Shown here piece by piece: positions 33,947 through 42,883 of a DNA stretch of 64,000 nt. Numbering within the stretch: position 1 is the first letter of the stretch; every line of letters begins with the position of its first letter. This DNA comes from DASUPK01 sp963843085 (GTDB taxonomy: Bacteria > Actinomycetota > Thermoleophilia > Solirubrobacterales > 70-9). The DNA lies in assembly GCA_963843085.1 (NCBI GenBank), contig CAWJJG010000011.1:992001-1056000 (forward strand). The letters run 5' to 3'. The position numbers and the translations under genes are program-made. The notes beneath the pieces were generated by a model. It searched no databases and had not been told where the DNA came from. It saw only the letters and a list, made by a program, of their open reading frames with translations.

Positions 33947-34894
33947 GTGTGCGACCATTTCGATCCAGGTACAAGAGAGGGGTTTATCCTGGTATCAAAA
34001 GCACCACCCAGTGACGCCAAGAAGTCCAATGGCAACGGATCGGCCGCCCTGGCGAAGGGCGACGAAGCGCCGCGGCGCGCCGAGCTCGCCGACTTCCTGC
34101 GGAATCGGCGGGAGGCCCTGCGCCCTGAGGACGTGGGGCTGCCGGGAGGCGGCCGGCGGCGAACCCCGGGGCTCCGCCGCGAGGAGGTCTCTCAGCTCGC
34201 CGGCGTAGGCACGACTTGGTACACGTGGCTCGAACAGGGCAGGGACGTCCGGGCATCGGCGTCGGTGCTCGAGGCGATCTCCGGCGCGCTCGACCTGACC
34301 CCGGCGGAGCACGCCCACCTGATGCTCCTCGGCCGCGGCGAGGAGCTCACACCGGGGCGAGCTCCCAAGGAGACAGTCAACCCGACCGTCAAGCTCCTGG
34401 TGGAGAACCTGGGCGATGGGCCCAGCTGCCTGACCGGCCGGCGCTTCGACTTCCTCGCCTGGAACCGGGCTCACGCCGCGGTGTTCGGCGACCCGGCCGA
34501 GATGCCGGACGGCCGGCGGAACCTGCTCTGGAGTCTGTTCACGGATCCGGCCAGGCGCAAGCTCCATCCGGACTGGGAGGAGGGCGCGCGCCGGATCGTT
34601 GCTCGCTTTCGCAGTGAGGCCGCCCGCCACATCGGCGACCCGGACTTCGATGACCTGATCTCTGCCCTGCAGGAGCGCAGCCCGGAGTTCCGCGAATGGT
34701 GGGACCTGCACGAGGTGGCGACCAGCGGCGTCGGCCGCAAGGTCCTCCGGCATCCGGCTGTGGGAAAGCTGGTCTTCGAGCACGCCGTCTTCCGGCCCCA
34801 GGAGAACCCGGAGCAGCGGCTCGTCCTCTACACGCCCTCGCCGCAGGCGAACACGCCGGAGAAGCTGGCGAGGCTGCTGGCCGAGGACTCGTAG
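33947..34894 (+). CDS. XRE-family regulator with MmyB-like C-terminal domain
   Basis: 315 aa. Residues about 45-125 are an XRE helix-turn-helix with the MmyB wording RTPGLRREEVSQLAGVG followed by TWYTWLEQGRDVRAS. The C-terminal 180 residues have WNRAHAAVFGDP and a PEFREWWDLHEVA stretch, the PAS-like ligand-binding domain of MmyB. Such proteins control adjacent oxidoreductases or exporters, probably binding a small lipid-like ligand. The GTG start shown gives a Ser/Gly/Lys-rich lead of about 40 aa, so translation may begin later. It probably represses the divergent MFS gene. Confidence 0.85.
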   Translation: MCDHFDPGTREGFILVSKAPPSDAKKSNGNGSAALAKGDEAPRRAELADFLRNRREALRPEDVGLPGGGRRRTPGLRREEVSQLAGVGTTWYTWLEQGRDVRASASVLEAISGALDLTPAEHAHLMLLGRGEELTPGRAPKETVNPTVKLLVENLGDGPSCLTGRRFDFLAWNRAHAAVFGDPAEMPDGRRNLLWSLFTDPARRKLHPDWEEGARRIVARFRSEAARHIGDPDFDDLISALQERSPEFREWWDLHEVATSGVGRKVLRHPAVGKLVFEHAVFRPQENPEQRLVLYTPSPQANTPEKLARLLAEDS

Positions 34895-34977
34895 CCGTCG
34901 GTAGGAACGAACACCTGCAATGAAAGGGTGGCTGGTCGGCGCTGACAGGCGGGCCCACGGCGGTTCTGGTCCCTTGA

Positions 34978-34993
34978 TGTCGCTATAGCGACA
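34978..34993. promoter_or_regulatory. 16-bp perfect palindrome in the nrdR upstream region
   Basis: TGTCGCTATAGCGACA is its own reverse complement. It lies 84 bases after the XRE-family gene and about 115 bases before nrdR. No NrdR, LexA or FUR consensus fits it. It may be an operator for an unknown regulator of the nrdRJ operon. Confidence 0.45.
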
Positions 34994-35040
34994 CGCGGGG
35001 ACCAAATCCCGATCCAGATGGTGGAACCGGCCGGATTTAC

Positions 35041-35054
35041 CACTACATTTAGTG
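35041..35054. promoter_or_regulatory. NrdR-box-like palindrome upstream of nrdR
   Basis: CACTACATTTAGTG has CACTA/TAGTG arms and the AT-rich centre of the known NrdR box (ACAC-WATATATW-GTGT type). It lies 55 bases before the nrdR start. A second box at the usual spacing is not clear. Autoregulation of nrdRJ by NrdR is the expected meaning. Confidence 0.55.
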
Positions 35055-35108
35055 CATCAGCTCTTTATTGTGGGTTTTCACACACTAGCTTCCGCTACAC
35101 TCATCGCA

Positions 35109-35519
35109 GTGAACTGTCCGCACTGCGACTCCGCCACGAAGACCCTCGAGACCCGCCGCGTCCCTGACGGGGCGACCCGCCGGCGCCGCGAGTGCCCCTC
35201 ATGCGGGCACCGCTTCACGACCTACGAGCGGGCCGTGCCGGAGGTGCTCGAGGTGATCAAGCGCAATGGCAAGCGCCAGCCGTTCGACCGCGACAAGCTG
35301 CTGGCGAGCCTGAACCGCGCCGCGCACAAACGAGCGCTGGATCCGCGGAAGCTGGTCCTCCTCGTTGACGGTGTCGAAGGAGAGGTCCGCGACTCCGGCG
35401 GCGAGCTGGGCGCCGCGCGGATCGGCGAGCTCTGTCTCAGCGGCCTGGAGAAACTCGATCGCGGCGCCTATCTGCAGTTTGCGGGAACTCTCCCGGACGC
35501 CGGTCGGAGCGCCTCGTGA
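35109..35519 (+). CDS. nrdR: Transcriptional repressor NrdR
   Basis: 136 aa from a GTG giving the family start M-N-C-P-H-C; the open frame runs upstream to 35052. N-terminal zinc ribbon: CPHC and CPSCGHRFTTYERA, with the RRRREC stretch that binds DNA. ATP-cone: VIKRNGKRQPFDRDKL. Typical NrdR is about 150 aa; here the end after GAYLQFAGTL is about 15 residues shorter than in E. coli. TACACT seven bases before GTG could be a -10 box of a leaderless transcript. It represses ribonucleotide-reductase genes when dATP is high; nrdJ is next. Confidence 0.92.
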   Translation: MNCPHCDSATKTLETRRVPDGATRRRRECPSCGHRFTTYERAVPEVLEVIKRNGKRQPFDRDKLLASLNRAAHKRALDPRKLVLLVDGVEGEVRDSGGELGAARIGELCLSGLEKLDRGAYLQFAGTLPDAGRSAS

Positions 35520-35619
35520 AAATCCCCGCAAATAACGAACTAGCGAGACCTCGTTTCCGTCCGAACGGCGGAGGATGCTGCGGTGCTCACCCCAATAGCC
35601 GAGCGAGAGGAGAAAACTG

Positions 35620-38451
35620 ATGCCGAGGGCCACTTCGAAGGCGCCGATCACCACCGAGAAGGGCCTCGTCATCGAACGCCGGTTCACCTCAGCCGGGACC
35701 CATCCCTACGACGAGCTCGAGTGGGAGACGCGGGACGCGATCATCGGCGATCCGGAGCAGCCTGCCTTCGAGCAGCGCGGGGTCGAGTTCCCGAAGACCT
35801 GGTCGCAGAACGCGACGAACATCGTCGCCCAGAAGTACTTCCGCGGCAAGCCGGACTCCCCCGAGCGTGAGACTTCCGTGAAGCAGATGGTCAGCCGCGT
35901 CGCCGACCGGATCACCGAGGTCGGCCGCGAGCAGGGCTATTTCGCGACCGACGAGGACGCCGACGCCTTCGACGCCGAGCTGACCTCGATCCTGGTCAAC
36001 CAGAAGGCCGCCTTCAACAGCCCGGTCTGGTTCAACGTCGGCTGGAAGGACCCGGGGCAGGAGCAGGCCTCGGCCTGCTTCATCCTCTCCGTCGAGGACG
36101 ACATGGACTCCATCCTCTCCTGGAACACCAAGGAGGGGATCATCTTCAAGGGCGGCTCCGGCTCGGGCATCAACCTCTCCAAGATCCGCGGCTCGATGGA
36201 GCACCTCTCCAAGGGCGGGATCGCCTCAGGCCCGGTCAGCTTCATGCGCGGCGCCGACTCCTGGGCCGGCGCGATCAAGTCAGGCGGCGGCACCCGCCGC
36301 GCGGCCAAGATGGTCGTGCTCGACGTCGACCACCCGGACGTCGAGAAGTTCATCTGGTGCAAGGCCGACGAGGAGAAGAAGGCCGCGGCGCTGAAGGCCG
36401 CTGACTTCGACATGCGCCTCGACTCCGACGCCTTCGCCTCGGTCCAGTTCCAGAACGCCAACAACTCGGTCCGGGTGACCGACGAGTTCATGCAGGCGGT
36501 CGAGAACGACGAGGACTGGGACCTGATCGGCCGCGTCGACGGCAAGCCCGTCAAGACCGTCAAGGCGCGCGACCTGCTGAATCAGATCGCGGACGCCGCC
36601 TGGCAATGCGCGGACCCGGGCATGCAGTACGACACGACGATCAACAAGTGGCACACGGATCCGAACACGGGCCCGATCACCGCCTCGAATCCGTGCTCCG
36701 AGTACATGTCGATCGACGACTCCGCCTGCAATCTCGCCTCGCTCAACCTGATGAAGTTCCGCAACGAGGACGGGACCTTCAACGTCGACGACTTCATCCA
36801 CGCGGTGGACATCGTCTTCCTCGCGCAGGAGATCCTGGTCGGTTTCTCCAGCTACCCGACCGAGGAGATCACCGCGAACGCGCGGGCGTTCCGCCAGCTC
36901 GGGCTCGGCTACGCCAACCTCGGCGCCCTGCTGATGTCCAACGGCCTCGCCTACGACTCGGCTGAGGGCCGCGCCCTCGCCGGCTCGATCACGGCCCTGA
37001 TGACGGGCCGCGGCTACAAGATGTCGGCCGAGGTCGCCGGCTCCATCGGCCCGTACGACGGCTACGCGGTCAACCGCGAGCCGCACAACCAGGTGATGCG
37101 GATGCACCAGTCGGCCGCCTACGAGATCGAGGACGAGCTGGTCGAGGAGCCACTGCTCCACGCCGCCCGCGAGTCATGGGACGAGGCCGTCGCGCTCGGC
37201 GAGCAGCACGGCTACCGCAACGCGCAGGCGACCGTGCTCGCCCCCACCGGGACGATCTCCTTCCTGATGGACTGCGACACGACCGGCATCGAGCCGGACT
37301 TCTCGCTGGTCAAGTTCAAGGAGCTGGTCGGCGGCGGTCAGATGAAGATCGTCAACCGCTCGGTCAACCTGGCGCTCGAGACGCTCGGCTACTCCGAGCC
37401 CGAGATCGAGCAGATCGACGCCCACATCAACGAGCACAACACGATCATCGGGGCGCCCGGCCTGAAGGACGAGCATCTCGAGGTCTTCGACGTGGCGGTC
37501 GGCGAGCGCTCGATCTCGCACACCGGCCACATCGACATGATGGCGGCGGCCCAGCCGTTCCTCTCCGGCGCGATCTCGAAAACGGTCAACCTGCCGGAGT
37601 CGGCGACGATCTCCGACATCGCCGATGCCTACAGCGACGGCTGGCGCAAGGGCCTCAAGGCGCTCGCGATCTACCGCGACGGCTCCAAGACCGCCCAGGC
37701 GCTGAAGACCGACGCCGGCGACAAGAAGTCGGAGTCGGAGCCGGCCGAGGAGACGACCGCGAAGCCGCATCGCCACAAGATGCCGCGGGAGCGCGAGTCC
37801 ATCACCCACAAGTTCTCGATCGGCATGCACGAGGGCTACATCACCGCCGGCAAGTATGAGGACGGATCGGTCGGCGAAATCTTCCTCACCGACATCGGCA
37901 AGGAGGGCTCCACGATCAAGGGCATGATGAATGCCTTCGCCACCGCGATCTCGATGGGCCTCCAGTACGGCGTGCCGCTCGAGGACTACGTGAAGAAGTT
38001 CAGCTACATGCGCTTCGAGCCGGAGGGGATCACCCGCAACCCGGAGATCCCGTTCGCCAAGTCAATGCCCGACTACATCATGCGCTGGCTGGCAAGCCGG
38101 TTCATCGACGACGTCGACTACCTCGAGACCCTCGGGATCATGACCGACGAGGTCCGGGCCAAGAAGGACGCACAGCAGGCCTTCCCGATCGAGGACACCG
38201 GTTCGCCGAGCAACGGCGAGAACGGCCACTCGAACGGCGAAGGCAACGGCTCCTCGAACGGCGAGACGAAGGGCAACGGTGGGTCGAGGCCGGCCACCGC
38301 GGCTCTCACCGATACCCCGCCGGTGATCCCGGCGAAGATCGGCGCCGACCTGGAGCTCGGTCCGGCGTGCGACCAGTGCGGAGGCATGATGCAGCGCACG
38401 GGCTCCTGCTACACGTGCTCGAGCTGCGGCAACAACACCGGCTGCGGGTAG
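35620..38451 (+). CDS. nrdJ: Adenosylcobalamin-dependent ribonucleotide reductase (class II)
   Basis: 943 aa, ATG after GAGAGGAG. It reduces ribonucleotides with an adenosylcobalamin-generated radical. Visible: NSPVWFNVGW, the glycine-rich IIFKGGSGSGINLSKI, the catalytic N-x-C-x-E in NPCSEYMSIDDSACNLAS (near residue 360), and a late APTGTISFLMDCDTTGIEP block. Beyond residue 850 is a Gly/Asn/Ser-rich linker and a C-terminal Cys module CDQCGGMMQRTGSCYTCSSC, the redox and zinc-like tail common in this family. The linker with SNGENGHSNGEGNGSSNG is unusually Asn/Gly-rich. It is co-directional with nrdR, 100 bases apart. Confidence 0.96.
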   Translation: MPRATSKAPITTEKGLVIERRFTSAGTHPYDELEWETRDAIIGDPEQPAFEQRGVEFPKTWSQNATNIVAQKYFRGKPDSPERETSVKQMVSRVADRITEVGREQGYFATDEDADAFDAELTSILVNQKAAFNSPVWFNVGWKDPGQEQASACFILSVEDDMDSILSWNTKEGIIFKGGSGSGINLSKIRGSMEHLSKGGIASGPVSFMRGADSWAGAIKSGGGTRRAAKMVVLDVDHPDVEKFIWCKADEEKKAAALKAADFDMRLDSDAFASVQFQNANNSVRVTDEFMQAVENDEDWDLIGRVDGKPVKTVKARDLLNQIADAAWQCADPGMQYDTTINKWHTDPNTGPITASNPCSEYMSIDDSACNLASLNLMKFRNEDGTFNVDDFIHAVDIVFLAQEILVGFSSYPTEEITANARAFRQLGLGYANLGALLMSNGLAYDSAEGRALAGSITALMTGRGYKMSAEVAGSIGPYDGYAVNREPHNQVMRMHQSAAYEIEDELVEEPLLHAARESWDEAVALGEQHGYRNAQATVLAPTGTISFLMDCDTTGIEPDFSLVKFKELVGGGQMKIVNRSVNLALETLGYSEPEIEQIDAHINEHNTIIGAPGLKDEHLEVFDVAVGERSISHTGHIDMMAAAQPFLSGAISKTVNLPESATISDIADAYSDGWRKGLKALAIYRDGSKTAQALKTDAGDKKSESEPAEETTAKPHRHKMPRERESITHKFSIGMHEGYITAGKYEDGSVGEIFLTDIGKEGSTIKGMMNAFATAISMGLQYGVPLEDYVKKFSYMRFEPEGITRNPEIPFAKSMPDYIMRWLASRFIDDVDYLETLGIMTDEVRAKKDAQQAFPIEDTGSPSNGENGHSNGEGNGSSNGETKGNGGSRPATAALTDTPPVIPAKIGADLELGPACDQCGGMMQRTGSCYTCSSCGNNTGCG

Positions 38452-38481
38452 CGGCCACCAGGCCGCTCCACTCTGGAGCGG
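38451..38481 (+). terminator. Overlapping hairpins after nrdJ
   Basis: GCGGCC-ACCA-GGCCGC is immediately followed by and overlaps CCGCTCCA-CTC-TGGAGCGG, an 8-bp perfect stem. They begin at the nrdJ stop. A further GCGGCC/GGCCGC stem lies near 38504-38521. No strong T-run follows, so termination or mRNA-end protection is only likely, not shown. Confidence 0.5.
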
Positions 38482-38618
38482 AGCGCGTAGCGACTTATGT
38501 GGGGCGGCCGCTTGTGGCCGCGTCTGATGGCGAAGCCGTGCGGCCAATCCGCTGGCGAGTCCCTCGCGTAGTACTGCCCTGAAAGGGGCGTTTGGGGACG
38601 AACCGAAGGAAGGCAGTC

Positions 38619-39197
38619 ATGAGGCTCAGACGTGGTTATCTCGCATTCATAGCCGTGCCCGTCCTCGCCATCGGGTTGGCGGCGTGCGGCGGCAGCAGCA
38701 GGTCCGGCAACAGCTCCTCGAACGCCGCCAGCACCGCTCCGGCACAGACGTCCGGCGGCGACACCATCTCGACGAAGTCCGTCAGCGGAGTCGGCACCGT
38801 GCTCGTGGACTCGAAGGGCGACACGCTCTACACGAACAATCAGGACACGGCCTCGAAGATGGTGTGCACAAGCGCGTGTCAGAGCATCTGGCCGGCGCTG
38901 ATGGCGCCATCAGGCGGGCAGCCGACCTCGTCGGACTCCGCCGTCCAGGCGAAGCTCGACGTCGCCAGCGGTCAGGTCACGTTCGACGGCAAGCCGCTGT
39001 ACACGTTTGTCCAGGACAGCCCGGGTCAGGCGACCGGCAACGGCGCCATGGACAACTTCGGCGGCATCGCGTTCACCTGGACCGCCGCAACGCCGAGCGG
39101 CTCCGCCCCGAGTGGCGCGGCCCCCAGCGGCACCGCGACGACGAGCAGCAGCTCCAGCTCATCGGGCGGATCCTCCGGCAGCGGATACGGCTACTAG
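38619..39197 (+). CDS. COG4315-type secreted lipoprotein
   Basis: 192 aa from ATG 38619, chosen for AAGGAAGG upstream; a TTG frame extends to 38592. The signal ends in the lipobox L-A-A-C (VLAIGLAACGG), so the mature Cys is lipidated. Two copies of the repeated unit follow: GDTLYTNNQD and GKPLYTFVQD, the Y-x-[FWY]-x2-D motif (first copy lacks the aromatic residue). Between them is a CTSACQSIWPAL stretch with two cysteines. The C terminus is Ser/Gly/Thr-rich (about 45 aa, ending GSGSGYGY). Function is unknown; the family is extracytoplasmic. Confidence 0.85.
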   Translation: MRLRRGYLAFIAVPVLAIGLAACGGSSRSGNSSSNAASTAPAQTSGGDTISTKSVSGVGTVLVDSKGDTLYTNNQDTASKMVCTSACQSIWPALMAPSGGQPTSSDSAVQAKLDVASGQVTFDGKPLYTFVQDSPGQATGNGAMDNFGGIAFTWTAATPSGSAPSGAAPSGTATTSSSSSSSGGSSGSGYGY

Positions 39198-39742
39198 TCG
39201 CTCGCCAGCAGTTCGGTCGCGCTCGTCAGATCGGCATAGCCATCGGCGAGCGCGGCCATGAACGCGGCGTGGACGGCGGCGCCTGGAACGTCGATGCCGC
39301 CGAACTCGAGGTCCGGGGCTGCACAGCCGTCGTGGATCACGGTCGGTGAGAAGCCCAGGTCGGCGGCCGCCCGGACGGTCGCGTCGACGCACATCGAGCT
39401 CATCATCCCCGCGACCACGAGGTCGTCGGTCCCGCGGCGGCGGAGCTCCTCCTCGAGCGGGGTGTCCAGGAAGGAGTTCGGGTTCTCCTTCTCCAGCACG
39501 AGCTCGCCCTCGGCCGGCGCCACGGCCGGATGGATCTCGATCCCCTCGGTTCCGGGAACCATGAACTCGGCCTCCGGCGCGTCCCAGACGTGCTTCATGT
39601 GGATCACCGGATCGCCGATCTCGCGGAATCGGTCGAGCACCTGACGCGCTGACTCGGCCGCCGCCTCCGGCTCGACCAGCGGGTAGGCCCCGCCGGGGAA
39701 GTAGTCGCGCTGGATGTCGATGATCAAGAGCGTCCGTGCCAT
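39194..39742 (-). CDS. Isochorismatase-like cysteine hydrolase
   Basis: 182 aa from ATG 39742 (MARTLLIIDIQRDYF); the open frame runs to 39796 but overlaps the divergent diguanylate cyclase start. Catalytic triad: Asp in IIDIQRDYF, Lys in LEKENPNSF and Cys in MMSSMCVDATVR. These enzymes hydrolyse amides such as nicotinamide, ureidoacrylate or biuret, or isochorismate; the substrate is not readable. Its 3' end overlaps the lipoprotein gene by four bases. Confidence 0.88.
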   Translation of the reverse strand: MARTLLIIDIQRDYFPGGAYPLVEPEAAAESARQVLDRFREIGDPVIHMKHVWDAPEAEFMVPGTEGIEIHPAVAPAEGELVLEKENPNSFLDTPLEEELRRRGTDDLVVAGMMSSMCVDATVRAAADLGFSPTVIHDGCAAPDLEFGGIDVPGAAVHAAFMAALADGYADLTSATELLASD

Positions 39743-39784
39743 CGCCTCGAGACTACTCGCGGGCGTACCAAGAAAGGGCCTTGT

Positions 39785-40891
39785 TTGGGCACCCACCAGG
39801 TGGGTTTACTGCGCCGAGTGCTTCGCGACAGGGGAAAAGAGGTCCTGCAGAAGCTGAGCGATGCGGGACAGGAAGTGACTCGCGGGCGCCCGTTCGATGG
39901 AGATGGCGTCCTGCTCCGCTGCCTGCCCTGGGTGACGGCCGGCGTGCTGGCCTGCCTCTTCCTGCCGTTGCTGCCGGATTGGCCGGCGACCGGCGACCTG
40001 ATCGCCCTCTCCGTCGTCCCGGTGATCGTGGGCAGCGCGCTGCTCCTGCCCTGGGAGCGGCTCCCGTCCTGGTCGCAGGCGCTGCCGCCGATGCTGACCT
40101 TCGCCATGGTCGCGCTGGTTCGCAGCTCCCATGAGAGCGTCACGGCCGCCTACACGCCGGTGGTCCTGCTCCCGGTGATCTGGTTCGCCTTCTACGGCAC
40201 GCACCGTCAGCTGCTCGTCTCGGTCCTCCTCGTCGGAATCACCCTGGCCATTCCCTCCCCCGCGTTCCAGGGCTGGCCGGCCCTGGAGCCGCTGGCCGCC
40301 GCCTTCTGGATGGGCGTGGCCGGGATCACCGGCTTCTCGATCAACGAGCTCGTTCGCCAGCGCGAACGGCTCCAGGCCCAGCTGGGCGCGATGGCGAGGA
40401 CGGACGCGCTCACCGGCCTGCCCAACCGGCGGGCCTGGGACCAGGCTCTCGACCGCGAGCTCGCCATGGCGAACCGCAGCGGCTCACCCGTCTGCGTCGC
40501 GCTCCTCGACCTCGACCACTTCAAGGAGTTCAACGATCTCAACGGACATCCGGCCGGCGATACGCATCTGCGGGAGGCGGCCGCGTTGTGGAGCGCCCGC
40601 CTGCGCACCGCCGATCTGATCGCCCGGTACGGAGGTGAGGAGTTCGCGGTCCTGCTGACGGCGACGGACGCGCATCAGGCCCAGGAGCTGATCGAGTCGC
40701 TTCGTGCGTGCGTGCCGAGCGAGGAGACCGTCTCCGCCGGCATCGCCGAGTGGGATGGAATCGAGTCCGGCCCCGACCTTCTGATCCGCGCTGACCGCGC
40801 GCTCTACCAGGCGAAGCGCAACGGACGCAACCGGACGATCGCGATCCACTCGCCGCACCTCGCGACGAGGCTCGAGCCCGAGCCGGCCTAG
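39785..40891 (+). CDS. Membrane diguanylate cyclase (GGDEF)
   Basis: 368 aa from a TTG (AGGG nearby); a GTG at 39800 is an alternative. Residues 45-190 hold about six hydrophobic segments (MASE-like sensor). The catalytic domain starts at DALTGLPNRRAWDQAL and carries RYGGEEFAVLL (near residue 285), the active A-site. An RTAD five residues before it is the R-x-x-D inhibitory I-site, so product feedback is likely. It makes c-di-GMP. It is convergent with a second diguanylate cyclase, overlapping by four bases. Confidence 0.9.
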   Translation: MGTHQVGLLRRVLRDRGKEVLQKLSDAGQEVTRGRPFDGDGVLLRCLPWVTAGVLACLFLPLLPDWPATGDLIALSVVPVIVGSALLLPWERLPSWSQALPPMLTFAMVALVRSSHESVTAAYTPVVLLPVIWFAFYGTHRQLLVSVLLVGITLAIPSPAFQGWPALEPLAAAFWMGVAGITGFSINELVRQRERLQAQLGAMARTDALTGLPNRRAWDQALDRELAMANRSGSPVCVALLDLDHFKEFNDLNGHPAGDTHLREAAALWSARLRTADLIARYGGEEFAVLLTATDAHQAQELIESLRACVPSEETVSAGIAEWDGIESGPDLLIRADRALYQAKRNGRNRTIAIHSPHLATRLEPEPA

Positions 40892-41967
40892 TCCGAAGCC
40901 GGCAGCCTCGCGCTGCGGTCCATCTTCGTGGCAGTCATCGCCAGGCCGGCCATCTCGACGACGTCCTCGGGGGCCTCGCCGTCCTTGACCTCGGCGACCG
41001 CGAACCGGATCTCGATCGGCTCGTCGTCCGGCCGGGCGCAGGCGGCGGAGACGAGCCGCGCCAGGCGGTCCCGCAACGACCCCGCGTCATGCGCCGCCGT
41101 GCCGGTCAGGATCACGGCGAACTCGTCGCCACCCCAGCGAAACAGCTTGTCGGGATCGCGCACCGAGCTCGAGAGGGTGTCGGCGACGGCCCGCAGGCAG
41201 CGGTCGCCCTCAGCCGGGCTCCAGCGATCGTTGATCTGCTTGAAGTTGATGATGTCGATCATCGCCACGGTCAACGGGATCTCGAGCCGGCGGGCGAGCT
41301 CGACCTCGTCGCCGAGGGCCTCGTTGAAGGCACGCCGGTTGTGGAGCCCGGTGAGATCGTCGATCCGCGCCTCGGCCCGCGCCTCGGCCTCCTCCTGGGC
41401 ATGGGCCAGGCGCTGGGCGCGAATCGCGGTCATCGGCACGTTCACCCCGAGCGAGAGCCCGGCGTAGATGACCAGGCTGACCATGGATGCGCCGGCCGCC
41501 TGCGCGTCCCACCCGTCGTAGAGGAACGGGACGGTCAGGGCGACGCCGACGAAGCAGAGAAACGCGGCGATGCGGCGCGGTGGGTGAATCGCGCAGACGA
41601 AGAAGACGGGCAGGAGGATGGCTCGCTCGTACGGCGCGCCGATCCCGCCGCCCAGCCACTGCATGACCTCGAGCGCGGCGACCCCGCCGTAGGAGCTGGC
41701 GAGCAGAGCGTCCCAGCTCGCAAAGCGCCGCCTGTGCATCCCGACGGTGACGAGGGCACCGCCCGCCGCGACCACCAGGGCGACCAGCCAGCCCGCCTTC
41801 CCGATCGCCTGCGTCGGAGGGCTGAACGGAATGAGAGCGAGGATCAGGAGGGCCTGCAGGCCGAAGAGAACCGAGCCGATCCTCTGGGCGTTGTCGAGAT
41901 CGCCGCCCGCATAGGGGTCGGGACGACGCGCGAAATAGGTGCCGATGGCTGACATCGGGGACAACAT
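40888..41967 (-). CDS. Membrane diguanylate cyclase (GGDEF)
   Basis: 359 aa from ATG 41967, ten bases after GGGAGG; the longer frame to 42240 runs into the MBL gene. A six-helix membrane part (for example SVLFGLQALLILALIPF) is followed by a short helix (AHAQEEAEARAEARIDDL) and the GGDEF domain: DDLTGLHNRRAFNEAL and WGGDEFAVIL, intact A-site. The residues before it (SSVRDPDKLFRWGGDEF) contain R-x-x-D shape (RDPD), an I-site at normal spacing. Same architecture as the convergent neighbour; possibly an old tandem. Confidence 0.9.
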   Translation of the reverse strand: MLSPMSAIGTYFARRPDPYAGGDLDNAQRIGSVLFGLQALLILALIPFSPPTQAIGKAGWLVALVVAAGGALVTVGMHRRRFASWDALLASSYGGVAALEVMQWLGGGIGAPYERAILLPVFFVCAIHPPRRIAAFLCFVGVALTVPFLYDGWDAQAAGASMVSLVIYAGLSLGVNVPMTAIRAQRLAHAQEEAEARAEARIDDLTGLHNRRAFNEALGDEVELARRLEIPLTVAMIDIINFKQINDRWSPAEGDRCLRAVADTLSSSVRDPDKLFRWGGDEFAVILTGTAAHDAGSLRDRLARLVSAACARPDDEPIEIRFAVAEVKDGEAPEDVVEMAGLAMTATKMDRSARLPASD

Positions 41968-42020
41968 CGGTCTTCTGCCTCCCTTTGAGAACCGGAATTT
42001 GCCGCAATGCATGAACCCCT

Positions 42021-42040
42021 GCGCATGCATACGCATGCGC
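42021..42040. repeat. Inverted repeat between MBL gene and diguanylate cyclase
   Basis: GCGCATGC and GCATGCGC, perfect 8-bp arms around ATAC, 13 bases after the MBL stop and 54 bases before the cyclase start on the same strand. It may be a terminator stem or an operator for the cyclase gene; no T-run is seen. Confidence 0.45.
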
Positions 42041-42052
42041 GCCCGGACCGGA

Positions 42053-42883
42053 TCAGCCCATCTTCGACTTGCTCCAGTAGCGGTCCAGCCCCGCCCACTG
42101 CTGCTCGGGTGGAACCGCCTGCAGCAGCGCCTCCGCGGTGTCCGGATCGGCAGCCTCCGACACGTCTTGGCGGATCCGGCGCTCGAACTCCTTCGCGGAG
42201 AGCTCATGCGCCAGGCGGCCGTTCTCCCGTAGGCGCTCACGCACGAGATCGAGATGAGGCCCGGGCTCGTCGATCGCGCCGAAGTGGGTCAGCCCGAGGC
42301 TGTCCGGCTCCCAGTCACCGATCCGGTCGATCGACTCCTCCCAGAGCTCCAGGTCGGTATCAGGTGGGGGCGTCGGCGGCATCACGAAGTGGCTCGGCGG
42401 GATGCGGACGGCGGCCGTGTCCCCGACGAAGGCGCGCCCGCTCGGCGGGTGGAAGTAGCTGACGTGATGCGAGGCGTGGCCCGGCGTGTAGGAGACCTTG
42501 AAGCCGAGCACCTCCTCGCCGCCGCTCAGGGGACGGAGATTCGGCTCGGGGACCGGGGCGACCTCTCCCCAGAGCCGCTCCATGTCCTCGCCGTAGAGCC
42601 GTTCGGCGCTGGCCAGGAGCTTCGAGGGATCGGCCAGATGGCGCGCGCCGCGCTCATGGACGTACACCGGGAGCACTGGCCAGCGCCTGACGAGGTTGCC
42701 CGTCGCCCCGGCGTGATCGAGATGGATGTGGGTGAGCAGGAGCGCCCGCGGCTCCTCTCCCGACAGGGCCTCGATCAGGTTGTCCATCGAGCTGGTCGGC
42801 CCAGGATCGATCAGCACTCCATCGAGCTCCCAACAGCCGATCACCCGCTCGCGGCCGAGGTGTCGGACGTCGATCAGGTTCAT
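42053..42883 (-). CDS. MBL-fold metallo-hydrolase
   Basis: 276 aa. ATG overlaps the amine-oxidase stop (ATGA); the open frame upstream to 43408 lies inside that gene. Metal-binding motif LLTHIHLDHAGATG (H-x-H-x-D-H, near residue 52) and later YTPGHASHH and FVGDTA ligands. The C-terminal 90 residues are helical. Such proteins include glyoxalase II-like, lactonase and thioesterase types. Being last in an amine-catabolism operon, it may deal with an aldehyde-derived thioester, but that is inference. Confidence 0.87.
   Translation of the reverse strand: MNLIDVRHLGRERVIGCWELDGVLIDPGPTSSMDNLIEALSGEEPRALLLTHIHLDHAGATGNLVRRWPVLPVYVHERGARHLADPSKLLASAERLYGEDMERLWGEVAPVPEPNLRPLSGGEEVLGFKVSYTPGHASHHVSYFHPPSGRAFVGDTAAVRIPPSHFVMPPTPPPDTDLELWEESIDRIGDWEPDSLGLTHFGAIDEPGPHLDLVRERLRENGRLAHELSAKEFERRIRQDVSEAADPDTAEALLQAVPPEQQWAGLDRYWSKSKMG

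Noticed and set aside
35520..35619. Adenosylcobalamin riboswitch before nrdJ
   Set aside because: The 100-base gap is too short and shows no B12-box; the only element found is the nrdJ Shine-Dalgarno sequence.
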